This document shows, piece by piece, positions 41,771 through 50,729 of a DNA stretch of 52,450 bases. Every line of letters starts with the position of its first letter. Positions within the stretch are counted from its first letter, which is position 1. The notes under the pieces were generated by a model that did not search any database, was not told the DNA's origin, and was given only the letters and a program-made list of their open reading frames with translations. A program made the position numbers and the translations under genes. Source of the stretch: JBGANR01 sp044222225 (GTDB taxonomy: Bacteria > Actinomycetota > Actinomycetes > Mycobacteriales > Mycobacteriaceae). The stretch covers positions 1 to 52,450 of the forward strand of contig JBGANR010000027.1 in assembly GCA_044222225.1 (NCBI GenBank). The letters run 5' to 3'.

Positions 41771-42484
41771 ATGACCGACACCGATCCCCGCCTCACCGAT
41801 CCCCACGCCGGGGACGATCCCGCACCGCCGCCGCGGTTCGTCGCGTGGCCGCTGTGGATCGCCGCGGCGGGCGCGCTCGGCACGGCGGCGCTGTTCATCG
41901 ACAGCAGGCCGGATTCCGAGGAGGGCTTCCCCTACCCCGTGACGGCCGACCACGTCGTCGAGCTCGGGCACCTCAGCTTCCGGATCTCCGGCGCGCTCGG
42001 CTACGTCGCGGCGCTGACGCTGCTGGTCGCGGCGGCGCTGTGGCGGCAGCGGGTGGTCCGCCGCTACCCGTGGTCGCTCGGCGCCGGCCTGGTGGTCTAC
42101 GCCTCGGTCGCCTCCGCCGCGCTCATGACGCTCGCCTACGGCTGGCGCGCGTCCCTCGGCAATTACATGCCCGGCGGTCTGGAGGAGGACGCCTACGACA
42201 AGGCCGGGCTGTACGTCTACTACATGGTCAACGACTTCGGGCCGTTCATCGCGGGCGTACCGCTGGTCGCCGCGGCCTACGGCATCGCCTACATGGCGTT
42301 CGCCGAACGCCTGCTCTCCCGCGTGCTCGGCGGCGCCTCGGCCGTCGTCGCGACGCTGCTCCTCGGCGCGACCCTCGTCACGGGGATCCCGGGTCTGCCG
42401 GGCCTCATGATCGCGGCGCTCGCCGTCGCCGGGGCCTGGCTCGCGGTGGGGCGCAGCCCGGCCATCGTCGACGCCGCGCGCTGA
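41771..42484 (+). CDS. Polytopic membrane protein of unknown function
   Basis: The 237-residue protein has a Pro/Asp-rich cytoplasmic start and about six hydrophobic segments (FVAWPLWIAAAGALGTAALF; GALGYVAALTLLVAAALW; LGAGLVVYASVASAALMTLA; FIAGVPLVAAAYGIAYMAFA; a long C-terminal pair). The loop FPYPVTADHVVELGHLSFRI is notable. I do not recognise the family. ATG 41771 follows GAAGGAGGACACC. It lies just upstream of a two-component system with a 56-bp gap and could be part of its sensing or target unit. Confidence 0.7.
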   Translation: MTDTDPRLTDPHAGDDPAPPPRFVAWPLWIAAAGALGTAALFIDSRPDSEEGFPYPVTADHVVELGHLSFRISGALGYVAALTLLVAAALWRQRVVRRYPWSLGAGLVVYASVASAALMTLAYGWRASLGNYMPGGLEEDAYDKAGLYVYYMVNDFGPFIAGVPLVAAAYGIAYMAFAERLLSRVLGGASAVVATLLLGATLVTGIPGLPGLMIAALAVAGAWLAVGRSPAIVDAAR

Positions 42485-42540
42485 CGGTGGCCCGGCTGCT
42501 CCCGGATCCGCCGGCCGCACCGATCCGGCACGATGAAGCG

Positions 42541-44541
42541 GTGAATCGCGAGCAGACGACGTCGCCGCGGCCCGCCGGCCGGATCCTGCGCGGCGCGGGG
42601 ATCGGAGCGGCGGCCGCCGGCACGGCCGCGGCGATGTTCGCGCTGCTCGCCACCCCGTTCGTCGGGCCCGAGCCCGCGGGCGTCGCCCTCCACTCCGAGT
42701 TCGCCCTGCCGGACGCCGTCCTCGCCCTGTTGCACCTGCCCGTCGCGGCGTTGCTGCTGGCCCGCAGCCGGCATCCGGCGGGCTGGGCGCTGCTCGTCGT
42801 CGGCACCGGATTCGCCGTGAGTGCGACGGCGATCCAGGTGACACTTCTCACCCCCGGCGGCGTCTCGCAGCACCGACTGCCGCCGTTTGTCGTCACCGGG
42901 TGGCTGACGGCGGCGCTGACGACGATCCTCGTCCTCCCGTGGCTGCTCGCCGCCCACAGTCCGGATCGCACCGGTCGGGTCGGTGCGGCCGCCGGCGGGC
43001 TTCTCGTCCTCGGCGCGTCCGCGGCGCGGCTCGTCACGCCGATCCCCGGCGTGCAGCCGTTCCTCACGGCTCGGGTCGCGCCCGTCGGCACCGTGCTCAG
43101 CATCGTCTGCGTGGCGTACGCCGCGGTCACGGTCGCCGCATTCGTCCGGCGACGCGGGCGCGGCGGCCGGGCCGAGCGGCGCATCCGGTTGTGGCTGGGC
43201 GTCGCCGCGGGGCTCGTCGCCGTCGGCTACGCCAGTTTCGAGGCGGGCCTCGATGCCGGCGGCCCGTGGCCGTCCCTCGCCGCGACATTCCTCTTCTCTG
43301 CGCACGTCATGCTGCTGGCGGTCGTCATCGTGCTGTTGTCGGCGCATCCCCTCGGCCGCGCCGAGGTCGTCGCGTCCCGGGCGATCGCGGGCGCACTGCT
43401 CACCGCGGCCGTCGTCGGCTGCTATCTCGCACTCGTCTGGATCGGCTCGGCCTGGCTGCCCGGCGGCACCGACGGCGGCGCGCTGCTGGCCGTGGCAGCG
43501 CTCGCACTCGCCGTCACTCCGCTGCGCAGCCTCATCCAGCGCCGCGTCGACGACCTCGTCGTGGGCCCCGGTTCACGGGCCGACCGACTGCTCGACCGAC
43601 TGCGTCGCGAACTGGCCGCCGGACCCGCCGAGCCCGGAACGCCCGTGCTCCACGGCCTGCTCGCCGGCATCGCGTCGGCGCTGCGGTTGGGCACCATCAC
43701 CGTCGACGACGCGGCCGGCAGGCCCCTGGCGACGATCGGAACGCCGGCGGATGCCCCGGCCGGCGTCGTCCACGAACTGCCCCTGCACCGCGCCGACGTC
43801 GTCATCGGCACACTGCGGTTCTCCGGGCGTCGCGGCGAGCGCCTCGACGGCCGCACCCTCGACATGCTCGACCGCATCTCGGGTTTCGTCGCCGTCGCGC
43901 TCGAACTCGCCGTCGCCAACGCTCAGCTCGACGCGCTGCGCCGCCGCCTCGTCGACGTCCGTCAGGAGGAACGCCGGCTGATGCGCCGCGAACTGCACGA
44001 CGGTCTCGGGCCCGCGCTCTCGGGTGCGGCGCTCGCCGTCGCCGCGGTCGACGCGTCCCGGTTGTCGGAGACCGACCGCGACCTGCTGACGGCCGTCCGA
44101 CGTGAGCTGACGCAGCGCTGCGACGACGTCCGCGACCTCGCCCGCTACGCCCTCCCACCACCGCTCGACGACGGCCGGCTCGGCGTAGCGTTGCGCCGGC
44201 TCGCCGAACGGCACGACGGCGACCTGCGCGTCGAGGTACGCGCGGTCGGGGTGGACGCCGTGGACAGCCGCCGGCAGGCGGTGCTCTATCACGTCGCTGC
44301 CGAGGCGCTGCGCAACGTCGTCCGTCATGCGGGCGCCGCGCACTGCGTCGTCGACGCGCGGACGACGGCCTCCGGTACGACGCTGCTCACCGTCACCGAC
44401 GACGGCCGCGGCATCGCCGACGACGTCGAGCCCGGCGTCGGCCTGCGCTCGATGCACGAGCGCGCCGAGGAATCGGGCGGCACCCTCGTCGTGCGCCGCG
44501 GCGAGCCGTCCGGCACGGTCGTCGAGTTGGTGCTGCCATGA
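42541..44541 (+). CDS. Membrane sensor histidine kinase (HisKA_3/NarL type)
   Basis: The 666-residue kinase has about eight N-terminal membrane segments up to residue ~310. A GAF-like region follows (GLLAGIASALRLGTITVDDA). The dimerisation helix is RQEERRLMRRELHDGLGPAL with the phosphorylated His, and the ATPase domain has EALRNVVRHAGAAHCVVDAR, VTDDGRGIADD and GVGLRSMHERAEESGGTL. GTG 42541 stands six bases after CACGAT (42529-42534), which is preferred to a longer frame reaching back to 41629. The stop overlaps the response regulator start (ATGA), so they form one operon. The signal is unknown. Confidence 0.9.
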   Translation: MNREQTTSPRPAGRILRGAGIGAAAAGTAAAMFALLATPFVGPEPAGVALHSEFALPDAVLALLHLPVAALLLARSRHPAGWALLVVGTGFAVSATAIQVTLLTPGGVSQHRLPPFVVTGWLTAALTTILVLPWLLAAHSPDRTGRVGAAAGGLLVLGASAARLVTPIPGVQPFLTARVAPVGTVLSIVCVAYAAVTVAAFVRRRGRGGRAERRIRLWLGVAAGLVAVGYASFEAGLDAGGPWPSLAATFLFSAHVMLLAVVIVLLSAHPLGRAEVVASRAIAGALLTAAVVGCYLALVWIGSAWLPGGTDGGALLAVAALALAVTPLRSLIQRRVDDLVVGPGSRADRLLDRLRRELAAGPAEPGTPVLHGLLAGIASALRLGTITVDDAAGRPLATIGTPADAPAGVVHELPLHRADVVIGTLRFSGRRGERLDGRTLDMLDRISGFVAVALELAVANAQLDALRRRLVDVRQEERRLMRRELHDGLGPALSGAALAVAAVDASRLSETDRDLLTAVRRELTQRCDDVRDLARYALPPPLDDGRLGVALRRLAERHDGDLRVEVRAVGVDAVDSRRQAVLYHVAAEALRNVVRHAGAAHCVVDARTTASGTTLLTVTDDGRGIADDVEPGVGLRSMHERAEESGGTLVVRRGEPSGTVVELVLP

Positions 44542-45272
44542 CCACCGACCCCGCCGACGGACGCGCGCCACGCTCCGACACCGCCTTGACGGTTCTGGTC
44601 GTCGACGATCACCCCGTCTTCCGCCTCGGCATGAGCGCGCTGCTGCGCACGCTGCCCGGGGTGCGGGTCGTGGGCGAGGCCGGCACCGCACCCGACGCGA
44701 TCGCGGCCGTCGACCGGTTGGCGCCGCGCGTGGTGGTCATGGATCTCGACCTCGGGCCGGCGCCCGGCGAGGCACCGGGTTCCCGGACGTCCGGCGTCAC
44801 GGCGACGCGGGAGATCCGCCGCACGCGTCCGGGTACGGCAGTGCTCGTCGTGACGATGCTCGGCGACGACGACGCCATGCTCGCCGCGCTGCGGGCGGGC
44901 GCGGGCGGGTATCTGCTCAAAGGCGCCGAACCAGCGGAGATCGACCGGGCGCTGCGCGCTGTCGCGAACGGCGAGATGCATCTCGGACCGCATGTCGCCG
45001 CCCGGTTGTCCGGCTATCTGGCGGGCGCCGACAGCCGGCTGCGACCGCCGTTTCCCGAGCTCACCGACCGCGAACGCGAGGTCGTCGATCTCGTGGCGCG
45101 CGGACTCGACAACGCCGCCATCGCCCGTCGGCTGGTGCTCAGCACCAAGACCGTCCGCAACTACGTGTCGGCGGCGGGTCTCAAGCTCGGCGCGGCCGAT
45201 CGCGCCGCACTCGTCGCATTAGCCCGGGACGGCGGGCTCGGCGAGCCGGGCCCCGACCGGAGTGCACGCTGA
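44538..45272 (+). CDS. NarL/LuxR-type response regulator
   Basis: The 244-residue protein has a receiver domain (TVLVVDDHPVFRLGMSALLR; phospho-Asp in RVVVMDLDLGPAPGE; Thr in VLVVTMLGDDDAM; Lys in GAGGYLLKGAEPAEIDRALR) and a C-terminal LuxR HTH (ELTDREREVVDLVARGLDNA, then AIARRLVLSTKTVRNYVSAA). A ten-residue insert follows the phospho-site (GEAPGSRTSG). All key residues are present, so it is the functional partner of the kinase upstream. It is followed immediately by palindrome E3. Confidence 0.92.
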   Translation: MTTDPADGRAPRSDTALTVLVVDDHPVFRLGMSALLRTLPGVRVVGEAGTAPDAIAAVDRLAPRVVVMDLDLGPAPGEAPGSRTSGVTATREIRRTRPGTAVLVVTMLGDDDAMLAALRAGAGGYLLKGAEPAEIDRALRAVANGEMHLGPHVAARLSGYLAGADSRLRPPFPELTDREREVVDLVARGLDNAAIARRLVLSTKTVRNYVSAAGLKLGAADRAALVALARDGGLGEPGPDRSAR

Positions 45273-45273
45273 G

Positions 45274-45352
45274 CGACGTCGTATCGAACGTCCCTGACGT
45301 CCGTCGCGACAATAGTCGTCGGCTCGACGCTCAGCGGCGCTCGATATGACGC
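45274..45352. repeat. Palindromic element E3 (GACAATAGTC core), convergent gene ends
   Basis: The element fills the 88-bp gap between the response regulator stop and the desaturase-like stop. Its right end (45335-45352) is the exact reverse complement of GCGTCATATCGAGCGCCG in E1. The left end GTCGTATCGAACG pairs imperfectly with it. The centre CGACAATAGTCG (45307-45318) is a small hairpin matching the E1 loop with one change. Confidence 0.68.
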
Positions 45353-45360
45353 GCTCCCCG

Positions 45361-46230
45361 TCAGACCGCGAGCAGCCGGTCCCTGGCCGCGGTGGCGTCA
45401 GCGCCGAGGCCCTCCACACCGGCCAGGCCGAGCATCGCGACCGTCTCCCGGATCGCCCGTGCGACGCCTTCGGCCCCGCCGAGCCGGGCCGAGGCGATGA
45501 GCCCGCGCTGGGCGTCGAAGTCGGCGATGTCGCCGCCGAGGATGCCGGTCTCGTTGGCCGCGCGCGCGACGGAGATCACGGCCTCGTCCGGCGCCACGGT
45601 GAGACCGACGGCCAGGAACCGCGTGAACGTGCGGGCCGTCAGCTCGTCGTCATCGGCGAGCAGACGCAGGACCTTCGCCAGCCGGGCATCGGCGACGGCG
45701 TCGGCCAGCTGCCGCTCGAATCCGGCGCACACCCGCTCGTGCAGCGCCATGAGCGCGAGGACGTCGAGCACCGTGTGTTCCCGCTCGAACGCGGACTCCT
45801 GCCGGTAGCCCTGCGTCATATGCGAGAGACGACGCGCCTCGAGGTCGAGCGGATCGACCATCCGGGTGACGACGGCGAAATCCCGCAGCACGATGCCGTG
45901 CCGGTTGTCCTCGGCCGTGAAACCGCCGATGATCGGCCCCCACGCTCCGTGCGGCCCCATGTAGACGGCCAGCAGCCGGTGGTGCGACGGCAGATTGTCC
46001 TTGGTCAGCGTGAGGGCCAGCAGCGCCGCCCGCACCTCGTCGGTGTCCTTGGCCTCCCCCGGCACCCAGTCGTCGCCCCCGAGGAACGCGAAGTTGCGGC
46101 CTTCCTCCCACGGCACGAAGTCGTGCGGCAGCCATGCGACGGCGTCGGCGACGTGCTCGTCGCGGATCTCGGAAATCGCCTTCTCCAGGGCGATGAGGAT
46201 CTCGTCGGCGTCGGGAGTCGCGGTGCTCAT
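45361..46230 (-). CDS. DesA-family (acyl-ACP desaturase-like) protein with altered metal ligands
   Basis: The 289-residue protein resembles mycobacterial DesA1/DesA2 and plant stearoyl-ACP desaturases: WLPHDFVPWEEGRNFAFLGG, TLTKDNLPSHHRLLAVYMGP, HGAWGPIIGGFTAEDNRHGI, VLRDFAVVTRMVDPLDLEAR. Family members desaturate acyl-ACP with a diiron centre. Here EENRH is EDNRH, the first helix EE/ED is KD, and the second EKRH/ExxH position reads DELT, so several ligands look lost. HER is kept. The place between phoH2 and glyA matches desA2 (Rv1094). It may be a non-catalytic relative. TAGCGT lies 8 nt before ATG 46230. Confidence 0.75.
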   Translation of the reverse strand: MSTATPDADEILIALEKAISEIRDEHVADAVAWLPHDFVPWEEGRNFAFLGGDDWVPGEAKDTDEVRAALLALTLTKDNLPSHHRLLAVYMGPHGAWGPIIGGFTAEDNRHGIVLRDFAVVTRMVDPLDLEARRLSHMTQGYRQESAFEREHTVLDVLALMALHERVCAGFERQLADAVADARLAKVLRLLADDDELTARTFTRFLAVGLTVAPDEAVISVARAANETGILGGDIADFDAQRGLIASARLGGAEGVARAIRETVAMLGLAGVEGLGADATAARDRLLAV

Positions 46231-46270
46231 GGGGCTACACGCTATGCGACCGGCTGTAACGCGCCAAAAC

Positions 46271-46309
46271 ACCGCACCCCCACGGGACGAAGGTCCCCGG
46301 GGGTGCGGT
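46271..46309 (-). terminator. Rho-independent terminator of glyA
   Basis: ACCGCACCCCC (46271-46281) pairs with 46299-46309, with a nested GGGAC/GTCCC stem. Read on the minus strand the hairpin is followed by GTTTT, giving a classic U-tract downstream of glyA. Confidence 0.8.
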
Positions 46310-46323
46310 CCGTTCGTCGACGA

Positions 46324-47619
46324 TCAGCGTCCGCTGAGCAGACCCCAGCCCTCGAGCCCCTCGTACAGCGGACGGTCGAGCGCCAGCTTGGACACCCGCG
46401 CGCGCAGCGCCGCGACGTCCGCGGCCTTGCCCGCGGCCAGCGCCGTCGCGATGACGTCGGCGACCTCGGTGAACTCGGCATCGCCGAAACCGCGGGTGGC
46501 CAACGCGGGCGTGCCGATCCGCAGGCCGCTCGTGATCATCGGCGGGCGCGGGTCGAACGGCACGGCGTTGCGATTGACCGTGATGCCGACCTGATGCAGC
46601 AGGTCTTCGGCCTGCTGACCGTCGAGATCGCTGTTCCGCAGGTCGACGAGCACGAGATGGACGTCGGTGCCGCCGGTCAGCACCGAGACGCCGGCGCCGG
46701 CGACGTCGGCGCCCATGAGCCGCTCGGCCAGGATCGCCGCGCCCGACAGCGTCCGGCGCTGCCGCTCGGCGAACTCCTCGGTGGCCGCGATCTTGAGCGC
46801 GACGGCCTTGCCGGCGACCGAATGCATGAGCGGGCCGCCCTGCTGCCCGGGGAAGACCGCGGAATTGAGCTTCTTCGCCCACTCCTGCTTGGCGAGGATG
46901 ATGCCCGAGCGCGGACCGCCGAGCGTCTTGTGCACCGTCGACGAGACGACGTCGGCGTGCGGCACCGGGTTCGGGTGCAGCCCGGCGGCGACGAGGCCGG
47001 CGAAGTGCGCCATATCGACCCACAGCTTGGCACCCACCTCGTCGGCGATCTCGCGGAACGCCGCGAAGTCGAGGATGCGCGGGTAGGCGGACCAGCCGGC
47101 GACGATGACCTCGGGACGGGTGTCGCGCGCGATCTTGCGCACCTCGTCCATGTCGACGCGGAAGTCCTCCTTGGAGACCCCGTAGAAATGGTTCTCGTAG
47201 AGCTTTCCGGAGAAGTTGAGCCGCATGCCGTGCGTCAGGTGGCCGCCGTGCGCGAGGTCGAGACCGAGCATCCGCTCCCCCGGCTGCATGAGCGCCATGA
47301 GCACCGCGGCGTTCGCCTGCGCCCCGGAATGCGGCTGCACATTGGCGAACTCGGCCCCGAACAGCGACTTCGCCCGGTCGCGTGCGATGTCCTCGACGAC
47401 GTCGACGTACTCGCAGCCACCGTAGTAGCGACGTCCCGGGTATCCCTCGGCGTACTTGTTCGTCAGCACGCTGCCGACGGCCTGCAGCACGGCGCGCGGC
47501 ACGAAGTTCTCCGACGCGATCATCTCGAGGGTGTCGCGCTGACGGCTCAGCTCGCCGTTCATGGCGGCGGCGACGTCCGGATCGAGCTCGGCCAGCGACA
47601 AGGAGTTGATGTCGGTCAT
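46324..47619 (-). CDS. glyA: Serine hydroxymethyltransferase
   Basis: The 431-residue PLP enzyme converts serine and tetrahydrofolate to glycine and methylene-THF. Motifs are RQRDTLEMIASENFVPRAVL, NKYAEGYPGRRYYGGCEYVD, VQPHSGAQANAAVLMALMQP, AHFAGLVAAGLHPNPVPHAD and the PLP-lysine segment DVVSSTVHKTLGGPRSGIIL. It ends LYEGLEGWGLLSGR. TAGGAT (47627-47632, minus strand) lies 7 nt before ATG 47619, so the mRNA is probably leaderless. The longer frame from 47643 is rejected. A strong terminator follows. Confidence 0.97.
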   Translation of the reverse strand: MTDINSLSLAELDPDVAAAMNGELSRQRDTLEMIASENFVPRAVLQAVGSVLTNKYAEGYPGRRYYGGCEYVDVVEDIARDRAKSLFGAEFANVQPHSGAQANAAVLMALMQPGERMLGLDLAHGGHLTHGMRLNFSGKLYENHFYGVSKEDFRVDMDEVRKIARDTRPEVIVAGWSAYPRILDFAAFREIADEVGAKLWVDMAHFAGLVAAGLHPNPVPHADVVSSTVHKTLGGPRSGIILAKQEWAKKLNSAVFPGQQGGPLMHSVAGKAVALKIAATEEFAERQRRTLSGAAILAERLMGADVAGAGVSVLTGGTDVHLVLVDLRNSDLDGQQAEDLLHQVGITVNRNAVPFDPRPPMITSGLRIGTPALATRGFGDAEFTEVADVIATALAAGKAADVAALRARVSKLALDRPLYEGLEGWGLLSGR

Positions 47620-47629
47620 GGGGTCGATC

Positions 47630-48190
47630 CTAAAGCTCGGCACGCGCGGCTCCCAGGTCAGGGGCGCTCTCGTCTACCCCGACGAGGCCGTGGCGATACG
47701 CCCAGATCCGCGATCTGAACGCGATTGACGCAACTCGTCTTCTTGGCGATGTGGCTCATGTGCGTCTTCACCGTGCTCGATTCGAGACCGAGTCGCGATG
47801 CGATCGCGACATTGCTCAGACCTTCCGCGACGGCGACGACGACATCGCATTCCCGCTCGGTCAGCGCGTGGGCACGTGGCGTCGCTCCCAGGTATCGGCG
47901 CCGGGCGAACTCGGCCGCCAGCTGCGGCAGCATGTCCGGTGCGAGCGCGAAGCCGCCACCGGCAGCCGTCATCACGGCGGCGGCGACCCGTCACCGTCAG
48001 GCATCCGCAGATCCATCAGAACGACGTCGGGCCGCAATCGACGCTCCCGTTCGACGGCCGCCCGGCCGCTCGCCGCCTCACCTACCACGTGGATATCCGG
48101 GTGTTGGGCGAGGAATATTCGGAATCCCTGACGCACAACAGGTTGATCATCGACAATAAGCACCCCGACCATGAACGTATTATTCCTCAC
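47630..48190 (-). pseudogene. LuxR-type response regulator with internal deletion and frameshift
   Basis: The 5' part encodes the start of a receiver domain (MVGVLIVDDQPVVRQGFRIF; phospho-Asp in DVVLMDLRMPDGDG) and stops at about 47972. A shifted frame resumes at VMTAAGGGFALAPDMLPQLA, the receiver/HTH linker, so about 50-60 codons are deleted. The HTH is present (HALTERECDVVVAVAEGLSN; TVKTHMSHIAKKTSCVNRVQ). One extra base near 47718 then shifts the end. The corrected tail (IWAYRHGLVGVDE) stops at 47630-47632 inside the glyA promoter. The gene followed the FtsX permease. Confidence 0.85.
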
Positions 48191-48228
48191 CTACCGGGAT
48201 AGTCCGGATGTTTCTGGCCTACCTGCCG

Positions 48229-50729
48229 TCAGCGGCGCGGCATGGCCTTGGGCGCCAAGACCCAGCCGAAAGCGGTCGTCACAGCGACGGCCACCGACGC
48301 GGTACCCAGTAGAACAAGCCACGGTCGACCGATCATCGGCGTCTCCAATGCCGACGCCAGCGCCGGATAGATCATGGCCGTCGCGGCGAGGCCGCCGAAC
48401 GTCCCGATCCCCGCCGCAACGCCCCCGATCGCCGCGGACGCCGCGCGCCGGGTGCGCGCGGCCGCACCGGCGTCGGTGAGCACCCGCCACTCCGGTGCGA
48501 GGTCGCGGGCGGAGATCGCGATCATGACGATCGACAAGCCGACGACCAACAGGACGGCACCCCCGGCCACACCGACGTAGATCTTGCCCATCGCCTGGGC
48601 GGCGGGAACCCCTCGATCGACATAGAGAAAGCCACCGTCCGTGACCGAACTGCGGACGAGATCGGTAACGGTGTCCTGCTGCTTCTCGCTGATGCCGACA
48701 CCATCCGAACGGGGCGGGAAGTACCACAAGTATTGACGTCCGGTACGGAACACCGCCGCCTTCGACGTGGTCGCCTTGACATAGGCATTCGGCAGTTCCG
48801 ATCCCGAATAGCGAACTCCGACGTCGATGGCGACCGCCGGTACCTTACGCGCTTGACGCCCGTCGTAGTTGAATTCGACGACGTGACCGTCGGCGACAAG
48901 CTCGGGCGTCAGCGCAATGACGCCGCCCTTGTCCCAGATACGCCGCTCCGCCTGCGTCAACGCGCGCCCGAGGATCTTTTCAAGGCCGGCGATCGACGTC
49001 GCGCCGACCTTCTGAATAGCATCCATCGTGCTGACATCCGAGCGGCATCCCACGTCACCGATGCAGCGCGACGACACGGGCGCGAGAATCGCCATCCCAC
49101 CATTCGGCCAATCAGCTAAATCGATGCGGATCGGATCATCGATCTGAAGAGTGAGCTTTGCGCGCGTCATGAGATCATCGGGCATCGCGCCGCTGGCATT
49201 CAGCATCCCCGCACCCGGCGGCAACGCCGGGAGATGAGCGTCCTCCATCTTCTGGGTCAACCCACCCAATGCCGTGACGACAACGCCCGCAAGCAGGACG
49301 ACGGCGCCCACCATGCACGCCTGCGCCGCCGCCCGCCCCGGCGCCAACATCACCGATCGACAGGCCAACCGCACCGTCAACGGAGTGGCCGCCGCCATCC
49401 GCGCGAGCAGCGGTTGCGACACGAGGAACACCGTCCCGATGCCGACGACGGCGAGCAGCCCGACCAGGGGTACCAGGGCTTCCACCCCCGTCACGTACAA
49501 CAACACCAGCGACACGATGAAGGCCCCGGCCGCGACCAACGCCGTGAAAGCGACTCGCGGCGTGACAGACGGTGTCACCGCAACCGGCAGTTGCTGCAAC
49601 GCCGGCAACGGCGGCGTCCTGCGCACCCGCTTGGTGGCGACCGCACAGGAGATCACGGAACCCAGGAAGCCCGCCACGCCGATCAGCGCCAGCCACAGGT
49701 AGTCGGGCCGGATCGGCCCCCAGATCTCGGCGTACCAGCCCGCCAGCGGCGAAGACAGCAGCGCCGCCAAGCCGACGCCGCCACCGGCTCCGACCATCGC
49801 CGCGACCGCGCCGATGTAGACGCCCTGCCACAACAACACCGCGCCGGCGAGCCGGCGAGGAGCACCGATCACCCCGAACAAGCCCAGTTCACGCTGACTC
49901 TCGGCGGCGCCCAGCGCAAACACGGCACCGGCGAGCAAGGCGGCGAACGCGATGGCGAGTACCAGCGCGGGCGGCAACAACCGGTTGAGATTGTCCCGAA
50001 CCGGATCGGTCGTCCCGCCGGACAGCGACCGTTCGGAGATCCGCCACCCCGCCGTGGACACGGCGGTCAGTGACGTCGACGCGTCGACGGGAATCAGCCA
50101 CGATATCGAGGACGGCGCAGCCCGATCAGCAGTCGCGACAGCCGTCGCCGCGTCGGTGACCGCCCAGAGATCGTCGGTGTTCCGGGATCGACGAGCACCC
50201 CGGTCACACGTCCGTCGGTCCCGCCGATCGTCACCCGGTCGCCCGGTACGAGCTCGAGTCGCCGCGCGACCGCGCGCGAGATCGCCACGTCGCCGGCTTC
50301 GACGGGCAACGCCCCCGTATCCAGATCGAACCGCCCGTCGAACAACGGCGACGACGGGTCACCGAGCCCGGCGTTCTTCGCCGTCACCGCGCGGTCGTTC
50401 GCATTCAACGCGACCGACGCATTGATCTCAGCGACGATTCCGTCAGTGCCACCCGGCAGCGCGGCCAGCCGCCGTTCCCCCTCCCGGTGGGCGTCGGCGA
50501 GAGTGCGATCATCGAGGTCAGGATGAGTGACCCTGGCCTTCGCCTGCCCGTAGGACAGCATCATGCGCGATTCGGGCGTACGCTCCGACGTCGCCACCAG
50601 CACGGTGATCGCGCTCGCGAGCGTCAACGGCACCGCGAGCAGCAGGATCATCAGCAACGTGCGGACGCGGCGGCGCACGAGTGCGCGGGCGGCGAGTCGC
50701 GGCGCGATTCGCCATCGGGCGACGCTCAT
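48229..50729 (-). pseudogene. FtsX-like ABC transporter permease with a frameshift
   Basis: Two frames join into one permease of about 833 residues. The first (50729-50094) starts WRIAPRLAARALVRRRVRTL with a membrane helix, then a periplasmic region to VTGVLVDPGT near 50185. The frame then fails. The other frame continues NTDDLWAVTDAATAVATA to the ORF ending at 48229 with eight or nine further helices. LAGAVFALGAAESQRELGLF, then GVIGAPRRLAGAVLL, is the FtsX-type core motif. A single indel near 50180 explains the break. ATG 50729 overlaps the ATPase stop. FtsX/MacB permeases move peptides or transmit force rather than import. It is broken unless the read is wrong. Confidence 0.82.

Noticed and set aside
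41629..42540. N-terminal extension of the histidine kinase back to 41629
   Set aside because: It would overlap a well-formed membrane protein gene in another frame and consists of Arg/Pro-rich shadow sequence. GTG 42541 has a fitting -10 hexamer.
45346..47718. A 790-codon plus-strand ORF opposite desA-like and glyA genes
   Set aside because: It is the antisense shadow of two clearly recognisable genes. Its composition is His/Arg/Gly-rich without any domain.
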